Positions 11,901 to 22,500 of a DNA stretch of 64,000 bases are shown here, piece by piece. Location: positions 27,893,848 to 27,957,847 of the forward strand of contig CM063244.1 in the NCBI GenBank assembly GCA_032158295.1. The letters run 5' to 3'. The notes beneath the pieces were generated by a model. That model saw nothing but the letters and a program-made list of their open reading frames with translations. It was not told where the DNA came from and did no database searches. Made by a program: the position numbers and the translations under genes. The stretch's first letter is position 1. Each line of letters starts with the position of its first letter. Source of the stretch: Pycnopodia helianthoides. Taxonomy: Eukaryota; Echinodermata; Asteroidea; Forcipulatida; Asteriidae.

Positions 11901-14900
11901 CCTGGCTTGTGGTTTAATCAGTGAATTGACGGTACTTTTGACCACAAGAGGGCGCTTTCCGAAGCGATGTTTCTTGCACAACAAAACACTTATCTTATTT
12001 TAAAAACATAAATGGTAGGTTTTTGCCAATAAAAAATGCCAATCATTAAGGTAATAATTATGATTGCAAGTTATTTTTGTAGGGCCGATACATTGATTCT
12101 GTTCACTACGTTGTCGCCTTGTTGCCATATTCGACGAAACAATCGACTAGACGCATTCGAGTGAAACACAGACCACGCATGCCTGCTTTAAATGGCTGAT
12201 TGACTATAGGTTAGCATCCCAACTTGCTCTAGCCTACCTCTTCTGTTTGAGTCTTGCCATGGCTCTGTTGGCTGGTAGTATAGCATTGGTTGGATCGGCC
12301 TCCATTCCTGCAGTGTAGCATACAACAGCATCATCGTAGTTGCCTTTCTTAAACAACGCATTGCCCTGTAATAACATCATAACACTTTAAGAAGGATCGG
12401 AAGCTTGCATGAGAGGAATGGTATAATCTCTCTAAAAATGGGGCTTTTCAACCATTATGTTCTGATCGTCTCTGGAGCATCCAATGACTATGTTCAGGGC
12501 TAGAATTTTGGGGAAAAACCCACAAGACTGCAGGGCTAGTAGCTCAAAATATTTACTGGACCGAAATTTTGAGTACAAGACCAGAATTTAAGTTAATAAC
12601 TAAACTGTTTGAATTTGAAAAAGCACTAAGAGAAGATTTATCTCATTTGTATATTTATGGGTAAGTAGTCTTCACTACTTACCCATAAATGATAAATTGT
12701 ATTTATCAGACTGAAAGTCAACATTTGAACACAAACACAAGACCGTCGGACTTGTCCAGACATGAGTTTACTGGCCCGATGCTAAAATCACTGGCCTCGG
12801 GCCTGCGGTCCAGTGTAAAATTCGAGCCCTGAATGTTGTTAGGACATGCCATGGCCGTGTGGTCTAGTGCATCGCACTCAAGTTCTGCCAGGTTCTGCCT
12901 AAGTATCGGCCAGTTAATGTTTCACTCCAGCTAAACTGTCAGATTTGTTCTCAACTTTGCCAGGGATATTGGAAGTTTATTAAGAAAAGGTATTTAAGAG
13001 TGGGAATCAAAGTGTGTTGATTCGGTTTTAAACAGGTTGTTTAAACACAAAAAGGCCTGGTTCTTGATAATTTGACTTCAACTTTATCCTGGTAAAATTT
13101 GTAAGAAGCAGGCCCCAGCGTGTTTAAATAAACAGCTGAAAAACCTCTTCACCGCACTTTGATTGCCTTGTTAATGTTGCCGTACCTTGTCCTTCTCCAT
13201 ACTGGCTTGTTGGATTCTGCGTTGCATCTCTAGTTCTCTTTCTTCCTCACTATCTGTTCCGATTTGCTCATCCTCATCATTGTTCACATCTGCTGGCATG
13301 TCTTCATCACTATCCAGCTCTGCACATGCTTATCCTGATAGGTGTCAAGCGCTATTGGTTAGGGCATTTTAAGGTCACATGGTGTGTTGCAACCAATAGG
13401 AGTAAAATTATAAATATTGGCCCTACAAATCCGGGAATAGTGCCGATTTAATTGGCCTGAGCCACTGCAAAGGTGAAAGGTATGTTCAAATTGGAACAAG
13501 AGTGTCTGGGTTTATGAGAAGCTTCCTTAAAAAGAATTCACATGGGCTCCTTGCCTTGAGGAAATCTTCTCAGATGTTTTGGGGTTGGCCTTTTTTCATG
13601 TACAATTGTTTTGAATAAATATAACGCTATAGACCAATCCGTACGCACAAATGATGCAAACTGCGGCCAAGGCTGGGCCACTAGCAGCAGAGATTTCGTA
13701 CACAAGGACACAGGAAAGCCGTTGTCTTTTTTACTTTTTATGCGAATTAAGTGTCTTCTTCAACGATTTCTCTGACTGGACAGCTTGACAAAACTGCTAC
13801 TTTTTACTGAGTTAGCAAATATGATGACTTATGAGTAGCACCTGAGACATTCCGAGTAGCATTTTGCTCTGCTGTACGAGGAAAATCATTCACTGCAACC
13901 ACTTTACAACTTCACTCAAAACTCACCCGATGTAATTTCCTATAAAGGCTCAGTTTAATGGAACAACTTTGTTTGGGTTTGAATGTCGTGTCTTCAGTGC
14001 CTGCTTTTAGGTGGATATGTGCGCTCCAAGGTCAAATTCAGTTTTGTGATGAACTCATTTTCCAATAGATAGAGTCCTTATGAATTTGACCTCAGAGCCT
14101 CTCTTCAACACAGCACGACTAACAAATAAAGATGTATGGTTAGTTGGGTTTAATACGTTGATTCATGTATTTTGTCGTGAATTGTACCTTCTGTACATTT
14201 TAAAAAGTTTGGCTTGAAAAAATGTGTGACTTTGTTTTACTTTCTTATTGTTTAGTGTCAAACTTTTTTATGTACAGCGCCTTTGAGCAATTTATTGGAT
14301 AAATGGCGCTTTATAAATGCTGTTATTATTATTAGTATTATTATTTTTACTACATACCACATCAAACTTGTCCCACGTCCTGTAATCATAGGCTTTGATT
14401 CGAGACTTCCCAGGGGGTGTTCCATCGGGGCGTTTCTTGGCCTGAGATTGGTGATTAGAGCTTGGTTTCTTCTTCTTCTTCTTGTTCGGTTTCTTCTGGT
14501 GTTGGTTTCTCACTGGCGGAAGGGGCTAAGACAATTTTTTTTTAAATATATAACAATTAATCCTACATAATAAAAGAGAGAAGAAAAAAAGGAAGACAAA
14601 TAACTAAATAGAAACATATTAATTACCAGCTGTAAAGGCTGGGGCAAATTTCATGGAGCTGCTTTATTGCTTGACAATTATAAGCTTAGCAAGAATGAGC
14701 TGGACACCAGACGCAGATTTACATGTTGACATGGTATTAACCACCTTTGCGTCGGATGACATGTTTTAATGTTTTTGGGGGGATAGACTTTAAGGTGAAT
14801 GTTTATTAACATCAGGAAACCTCAACTTTGTGCTGACGGCCAGACGGCTGACATTTTTATCCATCCGGACTTTCCAGTGTGTAGCGTGCACAGGCGGGAA

Positions 14901-16380
14901 CCTACCGTGATACGCTTCGTTTCACGCATAAAAACAGCGGCAACAGATTCTAGAAAGATTGCCGAGATTCCAGCATACCACGGCAGACTGGGGTTCTGCA
15001 AATCACGAGGTTCTGCGAATCACTGTGAGTGCCTGTTCAATCTTCTCACACGACGACGTCAAATCCAGGAGCTGAATATGAGACCCTTCGCTGTCTTTAC
15101 TTTGTCAAGTCAGGGTTTCATTGTGGCAACGATATTTTCAAACGAAAACCCATTACTCAAGATGTCTTCGAAAAAACATTAGCGATTAGACGGTCTTACG
15201 CAGCCGGGCGTTATCACGTGCGTGTTGCATACGTGCGCTGCGAGTCGAGTAGCGTGATCTAATTACTTATGCACACATATAGAACAGTCTGTCATCGCAG
15301 TAGTTAACACATTAAATGTGTGTAAGTAATAGGCCCAGGTTTTCATACCATAGGTTTAGAGTAAAACCCGAAGAATACTTCATTGAAACAAGAAACAATT
15401 TGATTAGCCGTTTTTGTAGCTAGATTTGTAGAAGATGACGTCATCAAAAAGTAATCGCGATAATATCGAATATTGCGATATAATGTCGACGATATATCGT
15501 GGATGAAAAAAAGCGATATCGCCCAAGCTTAGAGGCAAGTCCCAAATTCCAGCATACCATGGCCGACTATCAGCAGTGGCTGAGGGCCAAGAGTTGGCTG
15601 ATTCACGGTGAACACATTCCACATTTTCTCAAAAGAAAACAAAAGATCCTGGTGCATTTTATTGTGATAACGATTTTTTTTCTCAAAAACAACTTATTTG
15701 GAAAGTTCTGAAAAATGAATCTTTAGTGCCAAGTGGTTAAGGGAGAAGAACGCAGCCACCTACTAAAATTGTTTATCTTTGGTTGAGGTACAAGTGGGAA
15801 AATTAGAAGCAGGGTTCTGCCCACAGTGGTCGGTGCCGGAAAACCCGCCCTGCACTCAGGATTTCCCAACCACCACTGTCAGAATTTTCTCTGTTTCCGA
15901 CCACCACACATTTTCCAAATTTTTTAATTACACAAGTTGAAATTTCCTTTCAAAGGTTTTCAACAAGATGTAAAATTGGGTATTTACCAGTAAAAGTTGT
16001 ATCCAAACCCATTAATTTTGAGTACTTCTTTGATTTGAGTATATTTATATGATCTACCGTGTAACTGATCCATCTCGCAATTGTTTCCAGGGAAACATTT
16101 TTCCACCACTAAAGAAATCCTGGGCAGAACCTTGAATAAGATATGATTATGAATGTTCTCTTCCCAAAAATAAAAGTGCCATCAATACAAATACTCTTTA
16201 CAACTAAATTGATTTGTAGAAAGCAGAACTGACCTTTTCGTCGGTAACTTCATCTTGTTTTAAAGCTTCGTCTTTCCTGGAGATGTCCTGACTCCAATTC
16301 TTGAGGTCTCGTAGGTAATCCTGCAGATCTTCATTGTCTCTACGCATTTGTTGTTGAACTCCAAAGAATTTCTCCCCCAT
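4533..16380 (-). CDS. RPAP3: RPAP3, R2TP/HSP90 co-chaperone with one TPR domain (11 coding exons)
   Basis: Coding exons in order: 16380-16234, 14525-14358, 13317-13186, 12365-12238, 11802-11681, 11121-10955, 9860-9712, 8933-8747, 8160-8063, 5671-5577, 4621-4533. All phases agree, giving 493 aa. In the family, RPAP3 tethers HSP90 and HSP70 to the RUVBL1/RUVBL2-PIH1D1 (R2TP) complex, which assembles RNA polymerase II, snoRNPs and PIKK kinases. Seen: an N-terminal segment with LQDYLRDLKNW (about residues 19-29); a lysine-rich stretch then IKAYDYRTWDKFDV; an acidic linker; one three-repeat TPR domain (about 145-255) with carboxylate-clamp-type residues N151, N182, K212 and R216; KPLRRVVIEE after it; and an RPAP3_C domain (about 385-485) ending KKYGL. 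Vertebrate RPAP3 has two TPR domains and about 665 aa; this one resembles the single-TPR form such as fly Spag. The ATG at 16380 follows an in-frame TAA in the upstream intron. The 9712 donor (GTCAGT) is inferred from phase and is the weakest border. Confidence 0.93.
5125..5395 (-). mobile_element. tRNA-derived SINE (minus orientation)
   Basis: On the minus strand: TGTCATGGCCAAGTGGTTTA (box A-like), then a box B-like GGGTTCGAATCCCGG, then TGTGTCCTT and a 3' part with CCCCAGGGGTAAATGGGTAC and AGGGAGCTGAGA. Same family as the full copy at 57060-57417. It is in an RPAP3 intron. Confidence 0.75.
5400..5535. mobile_element. Half-copy of the 1.3-kb foldback element
   Basis: TTATATTCTACTTTCCAAAC and TCATTTCATAACAAATGC through CAATTCAAGGCAAC match the right arm at 1500-1627, without the left arm. 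It is located in an RPAP3 intron next to a SINE. Confidence 0.6.
5893..5928. repeat. (GT)n microsatellite
   Basis: Eighteen uninterrupted GT dinucleotides in an RPAP3 intron. Confidence 0.97.
5993..6115 (-). mobile_element. Second tRNA-like SINE family, fragment
   Basis: Minus strand: CTAGACAGCCCTGTTGGTAG with box B-like GGTTCGAATCCCGCTCATG, then TTTGTCCTTGTTCAACGCC. Same family as the pair at 36170-36420. Confidence 0.55.
6150..6716. repeat. 62-bp minisatellite
   Basis: Units contain GGAATATGGCCATATCC, GGTCCACCACGG and CATACACTGTGCACAAGC. About three units lie at 6150-6340 and four at 6480-6716, separated by unrelated sequence. It lies in the RPAP3 intron between exons 10 and 9. The overlapping ORFs on both strands are repeat translations. 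Confidence 0.85.
6785..6965. repeat. (AAAT)n-rich simple repeat
   Basis: Imperfect AAAT/AATA tetranucleotide tract in an RPAP3 intron, directly after the 62-bp minisatellite. Confidence 0.9.
7241..7623. mobile_element. TTAA-flanked element, family D, in RPAP3 intron
   Basis: Ends AGGCACAGTACACGTTTGG and CCAAACGTGTTACTGTGCCT with TTAA on both sides. The interior contains GGTGATATCTCAAAAACGCG. The 117-aa ORF inside has no recognisable function. A related copy lies at about 24467-24847. Confidence 0.8.
8365..8530. mobile_element. Foldback element in RPAP3 intron
   Basis: Left arm GACTCATTATAAAACATAAAC ... CAAGCAAGCAACATGCAGTG (8369-8414) and right arm CACTGTTCGTCGCTTGCTTGG ... CCACAATGAGTC are inverted copies, joined by a second inner inverted pair (GTGCATGGAAAAGCATG and CATGCTTTTCTATGCAC). 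About 165 bp in total. Confidence 0.7.
9085..9362 (+). mobile_element. SINE 3' portion (truncated)
   Basis: The tail half of the tRNA-derived SINE family: AAATGGGAACCTGGGAGGG, GTACGCTCCCCAGGGAG, and ending with GTAAAGTGCACTACATAATAA and a short ATT run. The tRNA head is missing. Confidence 0.6.
9556..9666. mobile_element. Small hairpin element (about 110-130 bp), copy 1
   Basis: GGCAGACTTACCAGGT (9557) is inverted by ACCTGGTATGTCTGCTGCC (9635-9653). A second copy lies at 60476-60590. It is in the intron upstream of RPAP3 exon 8. Confidence 0.65.
10213..10600. repeat. Dispersed repeat in RPAP3 introns
   Basis: Shares CCGAGATTCCAGCATACCA, a GATTCAC-type box and CTCACAAAAGAACAACA(A)ATCCCGGCGC with 14840-15180 and 15530-15680. 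Three diverged copies in one gene; no protein recognised. The ORFs here are incidental. Confidence 0.5.
14840..15180. repeat. Dispersed repeat, second copy
   Basis: GACGGCTGACATTTTTATCC and GAGATTCCAGCATACCACGG match the copy at 10213-10600. It lies between RPAP3 exons 2 and 1. The 127-aa ORF is not recognised as a gene. Confidence 0.5.
15530..15680. repeat. Dispersed repeat, third copy
   Basis: GGCAAGTCCCAAATTCCAGC, CATGGCCGACTATCAGC and TTTTCTCAAAAGAAAACAAA parallel the other two copies. Confidence 0.5.
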
Positions 16381-17527
16381 CTTTGCTGGTTCCAGATTGA
16401 GTCGACTTTACAATTGATTCTTGAACAAAAGGAAAGAAAGTTTTTGCTAAATTGTTATACCACGAGTAGGCTTAATATTCCTTGCAGGGGGTGTTGTGAT
16501 TAGGTGGTGTACATTGTAGATGGTGTGCCAACCCCAACCCCATTAGAAAAAGAATTTTAAACCAACCTTATTATTTTATTTTTTTTCAAAGTTAGCAGAT
16601 TATAAATGAACTAGGTTCTTAATCTTGGCAGATACTGACTTAAGGGTGCGACTTTTTGCAATCGAGACCACAGTGGAAAAGCGTAGAGGCAACCGATTTC
16701 GGGAAAAAAAATTGTCTCACGCTGAAGTCTCACGCTGAAGGGCGTCAGCATCTTCAGCGAATACACATTGATGCTGTCTTTGACTTTTTCAGCCGCGCAA
16801 CTAACAGGCTCACCAAGTAAACGCTGAATGCAAATCCAAGACAATTGAAAGAGTTACTGTGCATGGTCAGTGCCTTTCCGACTTATATCGTTTACTATAC
16901 AATTAGAAGAAAGCTGGTGCCGGCTCAATAGCCACTGCCATTTACTAACACCGCAGTAACCATGGAAGAAAAAAATTTAGACGGGGGATCAAAGTTAACA
17001 CTCACGTCAGTAAATAAAACAGTATTAATTGTTACCAGTATCAATTTAAAAACAGCAACAATGCAGTGCTACAGTACCTTAACATGAACAACATGCAGTA
17101 ACATGGTCATGGTTAATAATGTCAACAATAACATGTTTGCTACTCATTTTAAAAATTGACTTGTTGTTTGTTTAGATGATCTTCCCAACAAGGGAACTCG
17201 GCAAAGCTCCCACAAGGGGATATATATTATAAATACCAAGCTAGCTAGCTGCCAACAGCCATCTCTCTCACTCTCAGAGTCAAACAAACATTGGTTTATG
17301 GTTTAACGTCAACTCAAAGATTATAAATTGCACAAACCAAGAAGAAATTGTGAGTCAGTAACTGCAACTCTCCCAACCATTTATTTAAACTAACACATGT
17401 GTAAAACTCAACATCAAGCTTAGACTGATGGCATAGCTATAGTTCATGTAAAAGCATGCATAAATACCTTCGTAAATTTACGGAATAATAGTAAGTAGCA
17501 AGACACATGAAAGACGACCATGCTTAC

Positions 17528-17640
17528 CTCCTTTCCACAAACAGTTTTCGAGTTTTGGAATCTCAAGTCTGAGCAACAGCGCCCTCTGTTGTCAGTGATA
17601 ATTTGGAACCAACTGTGTCTTATTCCTCGTCTCTTGTGTA
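17528..17640 (-). other. RPAP3: Probable 5' noncoding exon of RPAP3
   Basis: On the minus strand, sequence ending AAGGAG is followed by a strong donor GTAAGC at 17527. No ATG occurs in the exon back to about 17640. It would splice to an acceptor near 16400, just upstream of the RPAP3 start at 16380. The 5' edge is unknown. Inferred from splice signals and position only. Confidence 0.5.
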
Positions 17641-17786
17641 CAACTTCTTAAAAGAAAACGTAAATCACTATAACAGTAACAGACTAGACCAAAGATCGTA
17701 CAGACTTGTAGTTGTATTGTATTTGTATTGTAATCTAGTTTGCACAGATTGTGTAGGGGAAAACGAAGGGAAAACAACAAGTAAGT
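17529..17786. promoter_or_regulatory. Candidate head-to-head promoter region between RPAP3 and TMEM168
   Basis: A minus-strand donor (17527) and a strong plus-strand donor GTAAGT (17781-17786) point away from each other about 250 bp apart. The two genes are divergent, and TMEM168 has an acceptor-like site at 19461-19464 (GCAG) before its first coding exon. A plus-strand noncoding exon ending at 17780 would therefore fit as the first exon of TMEM168. No clear TATA box was seen. The minus-strand side carries an AGAGGGCGCT motif at about 17577-17586. Confidence 0.35.
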
Positions 17787-18277
17787 AGTCCTTTGTAGTT
17801 TAGAAGTAGGTCAGGATGTGAAGTTGCTTTTTTTACGGCGGAGCATTTTCGTAGCGTCAGGTATCTTCTCTCTTTAAATTAATATCACCATTTCCATTTG
17901 TTTTATTTTTCATAAAATAAATCGAACATTCAACCAACAACATTCCTTCACTCTCGAGTCTCAGAGGGAATCTCTCAGAGACAGCCCAGAGTCCATGGTC
18001 CGTCAGATCATGGCATCATGAGTCATGGTCAGACATGTCACTGTCAGAGACGAGTGTTGATTTTTTTTTAAACTCAGTTATAATACTACTTTATTTGAAC
18101 TTGATGACCTAACGACAACGTTATTGAATTGTTGTCATGTGTGTACGTAAGTTTTGTTGTGCAAAAATAATGTCAAATGAAGATGAAGACCTTTTGCTTT
18201 TATGATGAATTCGGTGGTCGAACAAATCATGCCATGGTGCACACTGCTGTTAAATATCAGATGATCTAAATCACCAG

Positions 18278-18649
18278 GGCCCAATTTCATGATATAGAGC
18301 TGCTTAAGCACAAAAAGCAGCTAAGCACATCTAAATTATTCTTACCATAATAAACTAAGTTTAAGGATACCAGCCAAAGCTACCACTACCATGTCACATG
18401 TAGTGTACAATTTGGGACTGGTATCCTGCTCATTTTTGCTTTGCAGCATTGTTTTCTGCTTAATATAACTATAAGCAACCCTATGATTATGAAATAGGGC
18501 CGGGTCCTGCCGCCGATTTCACGAAACTTTACGCAACTACGTAAGTCCACTTGTGCAACATTTATTGCTTATGTTGTGCACCACTAACACAATTAATCTG
18601 GCATGAGTGGACTCACGCAGTTGCGCAAAGTTTCGTGAAATTGGCAGCG
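18278..18649. mobile_element. Two adjacent CAATTTCAT-type foldbacks
   Basis: First: GGCCCAATTTCATGATATAG ... GATTATGAAATAGGGCC (18278-18501). Second: GCCGATTTCACGAAACTTTA ... AAAGTTTCGTGAAATTGGC (18512-18645). They lie between the putative shared promoter and TMEM168 exon 1. Confidence 0.7.
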
Positions 18650-19561
18650 TATCAGATATCACTTCAGTGAGCTCCATCATAACCATGTGATGTGGTGAAT
18701 ATCTTTACTCGGAACCCTTGCCCCCCCCCCCCCCATGAGATTAAAAAAATGCAAATGAATGGTTCTGTTCATGAAATAGCCCCCCAAAACTAAAATTATG
18801 TTTTAAACCCCCGCTTCCCCTCCCTCCCCCAAACCCCCGAATGAAAATGTCTGGTTACACCCACTGGTTTCTACGAAAAGGCTTCAACAGAGGATTATAC
18901 AAGAATTAAATCCAACATCCCACAACTTACAAGATCTTTCATCCACAGCACCTGCGATACCGCGATCATAAATCGCTGCCAACATTTTCAGGGTTTTGGG
19001 GTGGTTTTTGTTCTCATTTTTCAAATTAAGAATATTCAAGATTCTTTTATTAGTTAAGAATATTCTTCTTTTATTAGTTGAAATTAACTCCTACATTTAA
19101 TTGCATAGGATTAAGCTTTTCTTTTTCAGATTTGTCGCGATCCAGAGGATTTTCTTCTTTTCTGTAGTCTAAAAATGTAAATGGTGTGCAAAATGTCTCC
19201 AAAAAGGGAGTAATACTAATATTGTCCAAACAATAAAACAGTCACTGTGCCTTTGAGTTTGAGACATTTTAGTTAATAAGTTTATTATTGTATAAATGTT
19301 TCAAGTCTTATATTTTTAAGTTATTCCTATTAGCGCAACATCAGAAATTTAAGTTTTTGCATCTATTGCTAATATTCTCTCTATTGACGACTTTCACACA
19401 GAGAATCAGTAAAATAATCTGTACATTTTTATTGTTATCTTTTTTTTATGATTTGGTGTTGCAGGTTAAACTGGTAGTTGGTGTTACTCATCGATGAGAT
19501 GATGTGATCTTAACGACACGTAATCTTCAGACTGGGAAGGGTTTCTTGACCCAGTGTCTTC

Positions 19562-22500
19562 ATGCACTCCGTCCGTTATTTGACCAGCCACATCTTGGCC
19601 TTACCCCTAAGAACGATGGAACAGAGCAGGAAAGTGAAGTGCGGCTTGTACATGCTGGCTTACGTGGATTACATCGTCCTCGTGGCTGCCTTAACAGCAG
19701 GCCTGTATGCCAGTTGGCTCAAAACCGACAACGTGATGCTGATTGTCATTGGCGGTTGCGGCTTGGTCTTATTTGCTTTCTGTGGCATGCTGTACTACTA
19801 CTTCGACTTGGTGGACATCAGTTCCAGTTGCACGCATCTGTGGTGCGGATGCCTTCTTGGTCTCGTATCCTTTGTCCACATTGAGGCGTACCAGGCCCAG
19901 GAGATCCCTGTTGTAGTGACCACGGTCATGTTGATGACTAGTATGGTAATCAAAGTGTTCTGGTCCGTGGTGCAACGGTTTTGTGGTTTGGTGACGTACT
20001 CGTCTGTATTGTTAACCCATGTGGAGATATTTGAACTGGTCGGGTTCTCTGTAGCGTGTTTCCTTCACACCCAAGCCATGTACGCAATGTGGTTGATGGT
20101 GTTTGCCTGCGCTTTCAATCTGATGACTGTTAGGCTGAAAGTGATTCTTGCCGTCCCTTGCCTTGCCATGTTTCTTACCATATCTATAGCAGCTTTCATC
20201 AACACAGTGAGTCTGTCCTTCAATGTTGTTGCATTGAGCTGTTTCTTCGTACGCCTCTTTGTAGACCCCGTCCTTGATTTATACTACTGCAGTCTGTCGA
20301 GCATGGAGAGATGGGATGTCGTGTTTAGCGCACACCGATGGTTCCGGAAGATTTTTATACTCTTGGTGCTCGCTTTTGAGATCGTCTTTTTCGTTCTTGC
20401 CGGAGAGTCCACTGTTTACCACGAGGAGTGGTACTACGCCGTTCCTGCTTTCATCTTCTTTGGTTTTCTGTGGGTTTGTCTGCACATCATCTTCATCATC
20501 TCCTGCTGGACATTCACAAACAAACTCACTGAATGCTACCAGGCGTACCGTGGGGTGCAGGAGGAGACCAACAGGACTCTGGGCATGGTTATGGCAGCAA
20601 AAGGCATGCGCTTCTTCGCTCTGATCTCCCGTAACCTCATTTTCACGGCGGTGATCGCCACGCTGCTGCTGGGCGGGGTGTCCTGGCAGGATAATAATGC
20701 AGCTTTCATGGCAAGCTGGTTGATAGTGCTTCCCATTGAGAGCATGCTTCATGGTGTGCTGTATGAGTTGGGAACTTCACTAGGAGGAACGTGTACGGGT
20801 TACGCAGTTGTTGGCCCATCAGCCTTCTGTAGGTAAGGGGCAAATGTGCTAACACATAAAGAACAATCAAGTCTTCTGAATCTTATTCAAACGATCCCTG
20901 TCTACAAGGCAGTCACATGTATGGCTTTAGACTGGAAGACCGCCAATATTAGGGCTAGATAGCTCAGTTAGTATTCAAAGATTTCCCAGTCAGTTTCCTG
21001 TTTGGCTTTTTACTTTTTATTAAGAGTGTGTACAGTGTTTACGACGCTAGTTACTCAAGTTTAAAGTTATCCATAACAGTCTAGTTTCAGATGTGAGAAG
21101 AAAAAAAAACGATAAATATTTTTTTGCTTAGCAGAAAAGTTGTTGGCAATATTTTCTGCTTAAGCAGCTCTATGAAATTTTGCCAAAATGGCCTTTCGAT
21201 GGGGAAATGTATTTGTTTTTCTTCTCCTTCTCCTAAACATAGAGTTGATGGGTCACCGGTTCTACTCCCAGCGTCCAGCATGGAGGAAGTGAACAGCCGC
21301 TCCATCAGACTCCTCAGCACCATGCAGCGGTTCTTTCTGCATCACATGATCGATGTATTCAGCTGTGATTTCTCCACCAGCGGGCTCAGCCTCACCACCC
21401 TCAAGGCCAAGATGAGGAATTTCTTCGCCCGGCAGATGCCAGATGGTCCGAGGTTCGACACCTACCTTGTGTACTACAGTGGTCATGTACATCCCAGTGG
21501 GGACTGGGCGTTGGCAGGTAGGTCTTTAGCTACCCATTTTTTGTTTTCTAGCCCCTTAAGAATTCTTGTCGGCCATTTTTTGAGGCATGTTGGACATACA
21601 CATGTAGCACTGGACACTATTAAGTTTGGGTAAAATGGTCTGTATATATACCCAAAGCAAACAGTGCACTCCTATAGTGTCTACCATATCTCAAAAAGGC
21701 TAATTGAAAAACAACAAATTCCGGTTCATACCTGATACAAAGTGCATCTTTGGATCAAAGACCCTTTGCAATTAAGAGTTCTGACGGCTTGTGCCGGTGT
21801 GTTCCAGTTTGGGTACTGAAGCCTTTTGCTGATGCCACCTGACAAGGTAAGCATGGATAGAGATGAACAATCTGAAAATATCTTAGAATCAAATGGCAAA
21901 GAGTGTTGAGTTTAAACTTACTGTTGACAGGATACACAATATAGCGTACCAAGTCAGCAGTTTTTCCAATAGTTGTGATTTTGTTGAAATACCTGAAACC
22001 ACCCAGAAGTGTTTCAACATGTGAATGGATATGCAGGCTTCTTCTGAAAATAATTTGAGTCAGCCTAACTTGCGGATAAAATGAGCTTTGTACTGGGCAA
22101 ACATGATATAATAATATTAATAATATTGAGTTCTTATATGGCGCTTTATCACGCCAATTGGCGTCTCAAAACGCTCAGTATTTTCCCTGCAAGTTATGCG
22201 GTGCTACGTTTTGAAGTATGAGACCTGTTCTTTTATTAGCACCATGTAATGGTTTACAAGGTGCTTTGGCGCAATATGCAGCCAATTAAACCAGGAACAC
22301 AGGGGCAAACCCCCTTCTCTTTACGATAAGTGTAACTGGGTTCTTTTACGTGCATTACACAACACACTAGACCTACGGCTTTACATCCCATCTGAAGGAC
22401 GCAGCAATAATGGTTAATTGTCTTGCTTGAGGACACAACTGTCACGACCGGGACTCGAACCCACACTCTGCTGATCAGAAACACCCAGAGCTTGAGTCCG

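Noticed and set aside
14283..14570. 95-aa plus-strand ORF with a hydrophobic stretch
   Set aside because: It is the complement of the lysine-rich RPAP3 exon 2; the apparent hydrophobicity comes from the antisense of AAG repeats.
14799..15262. 127-aa and 77-aa ORFs
   Set aside because: They fall in a dispersed repeat with other, non-open copies in the same gene.
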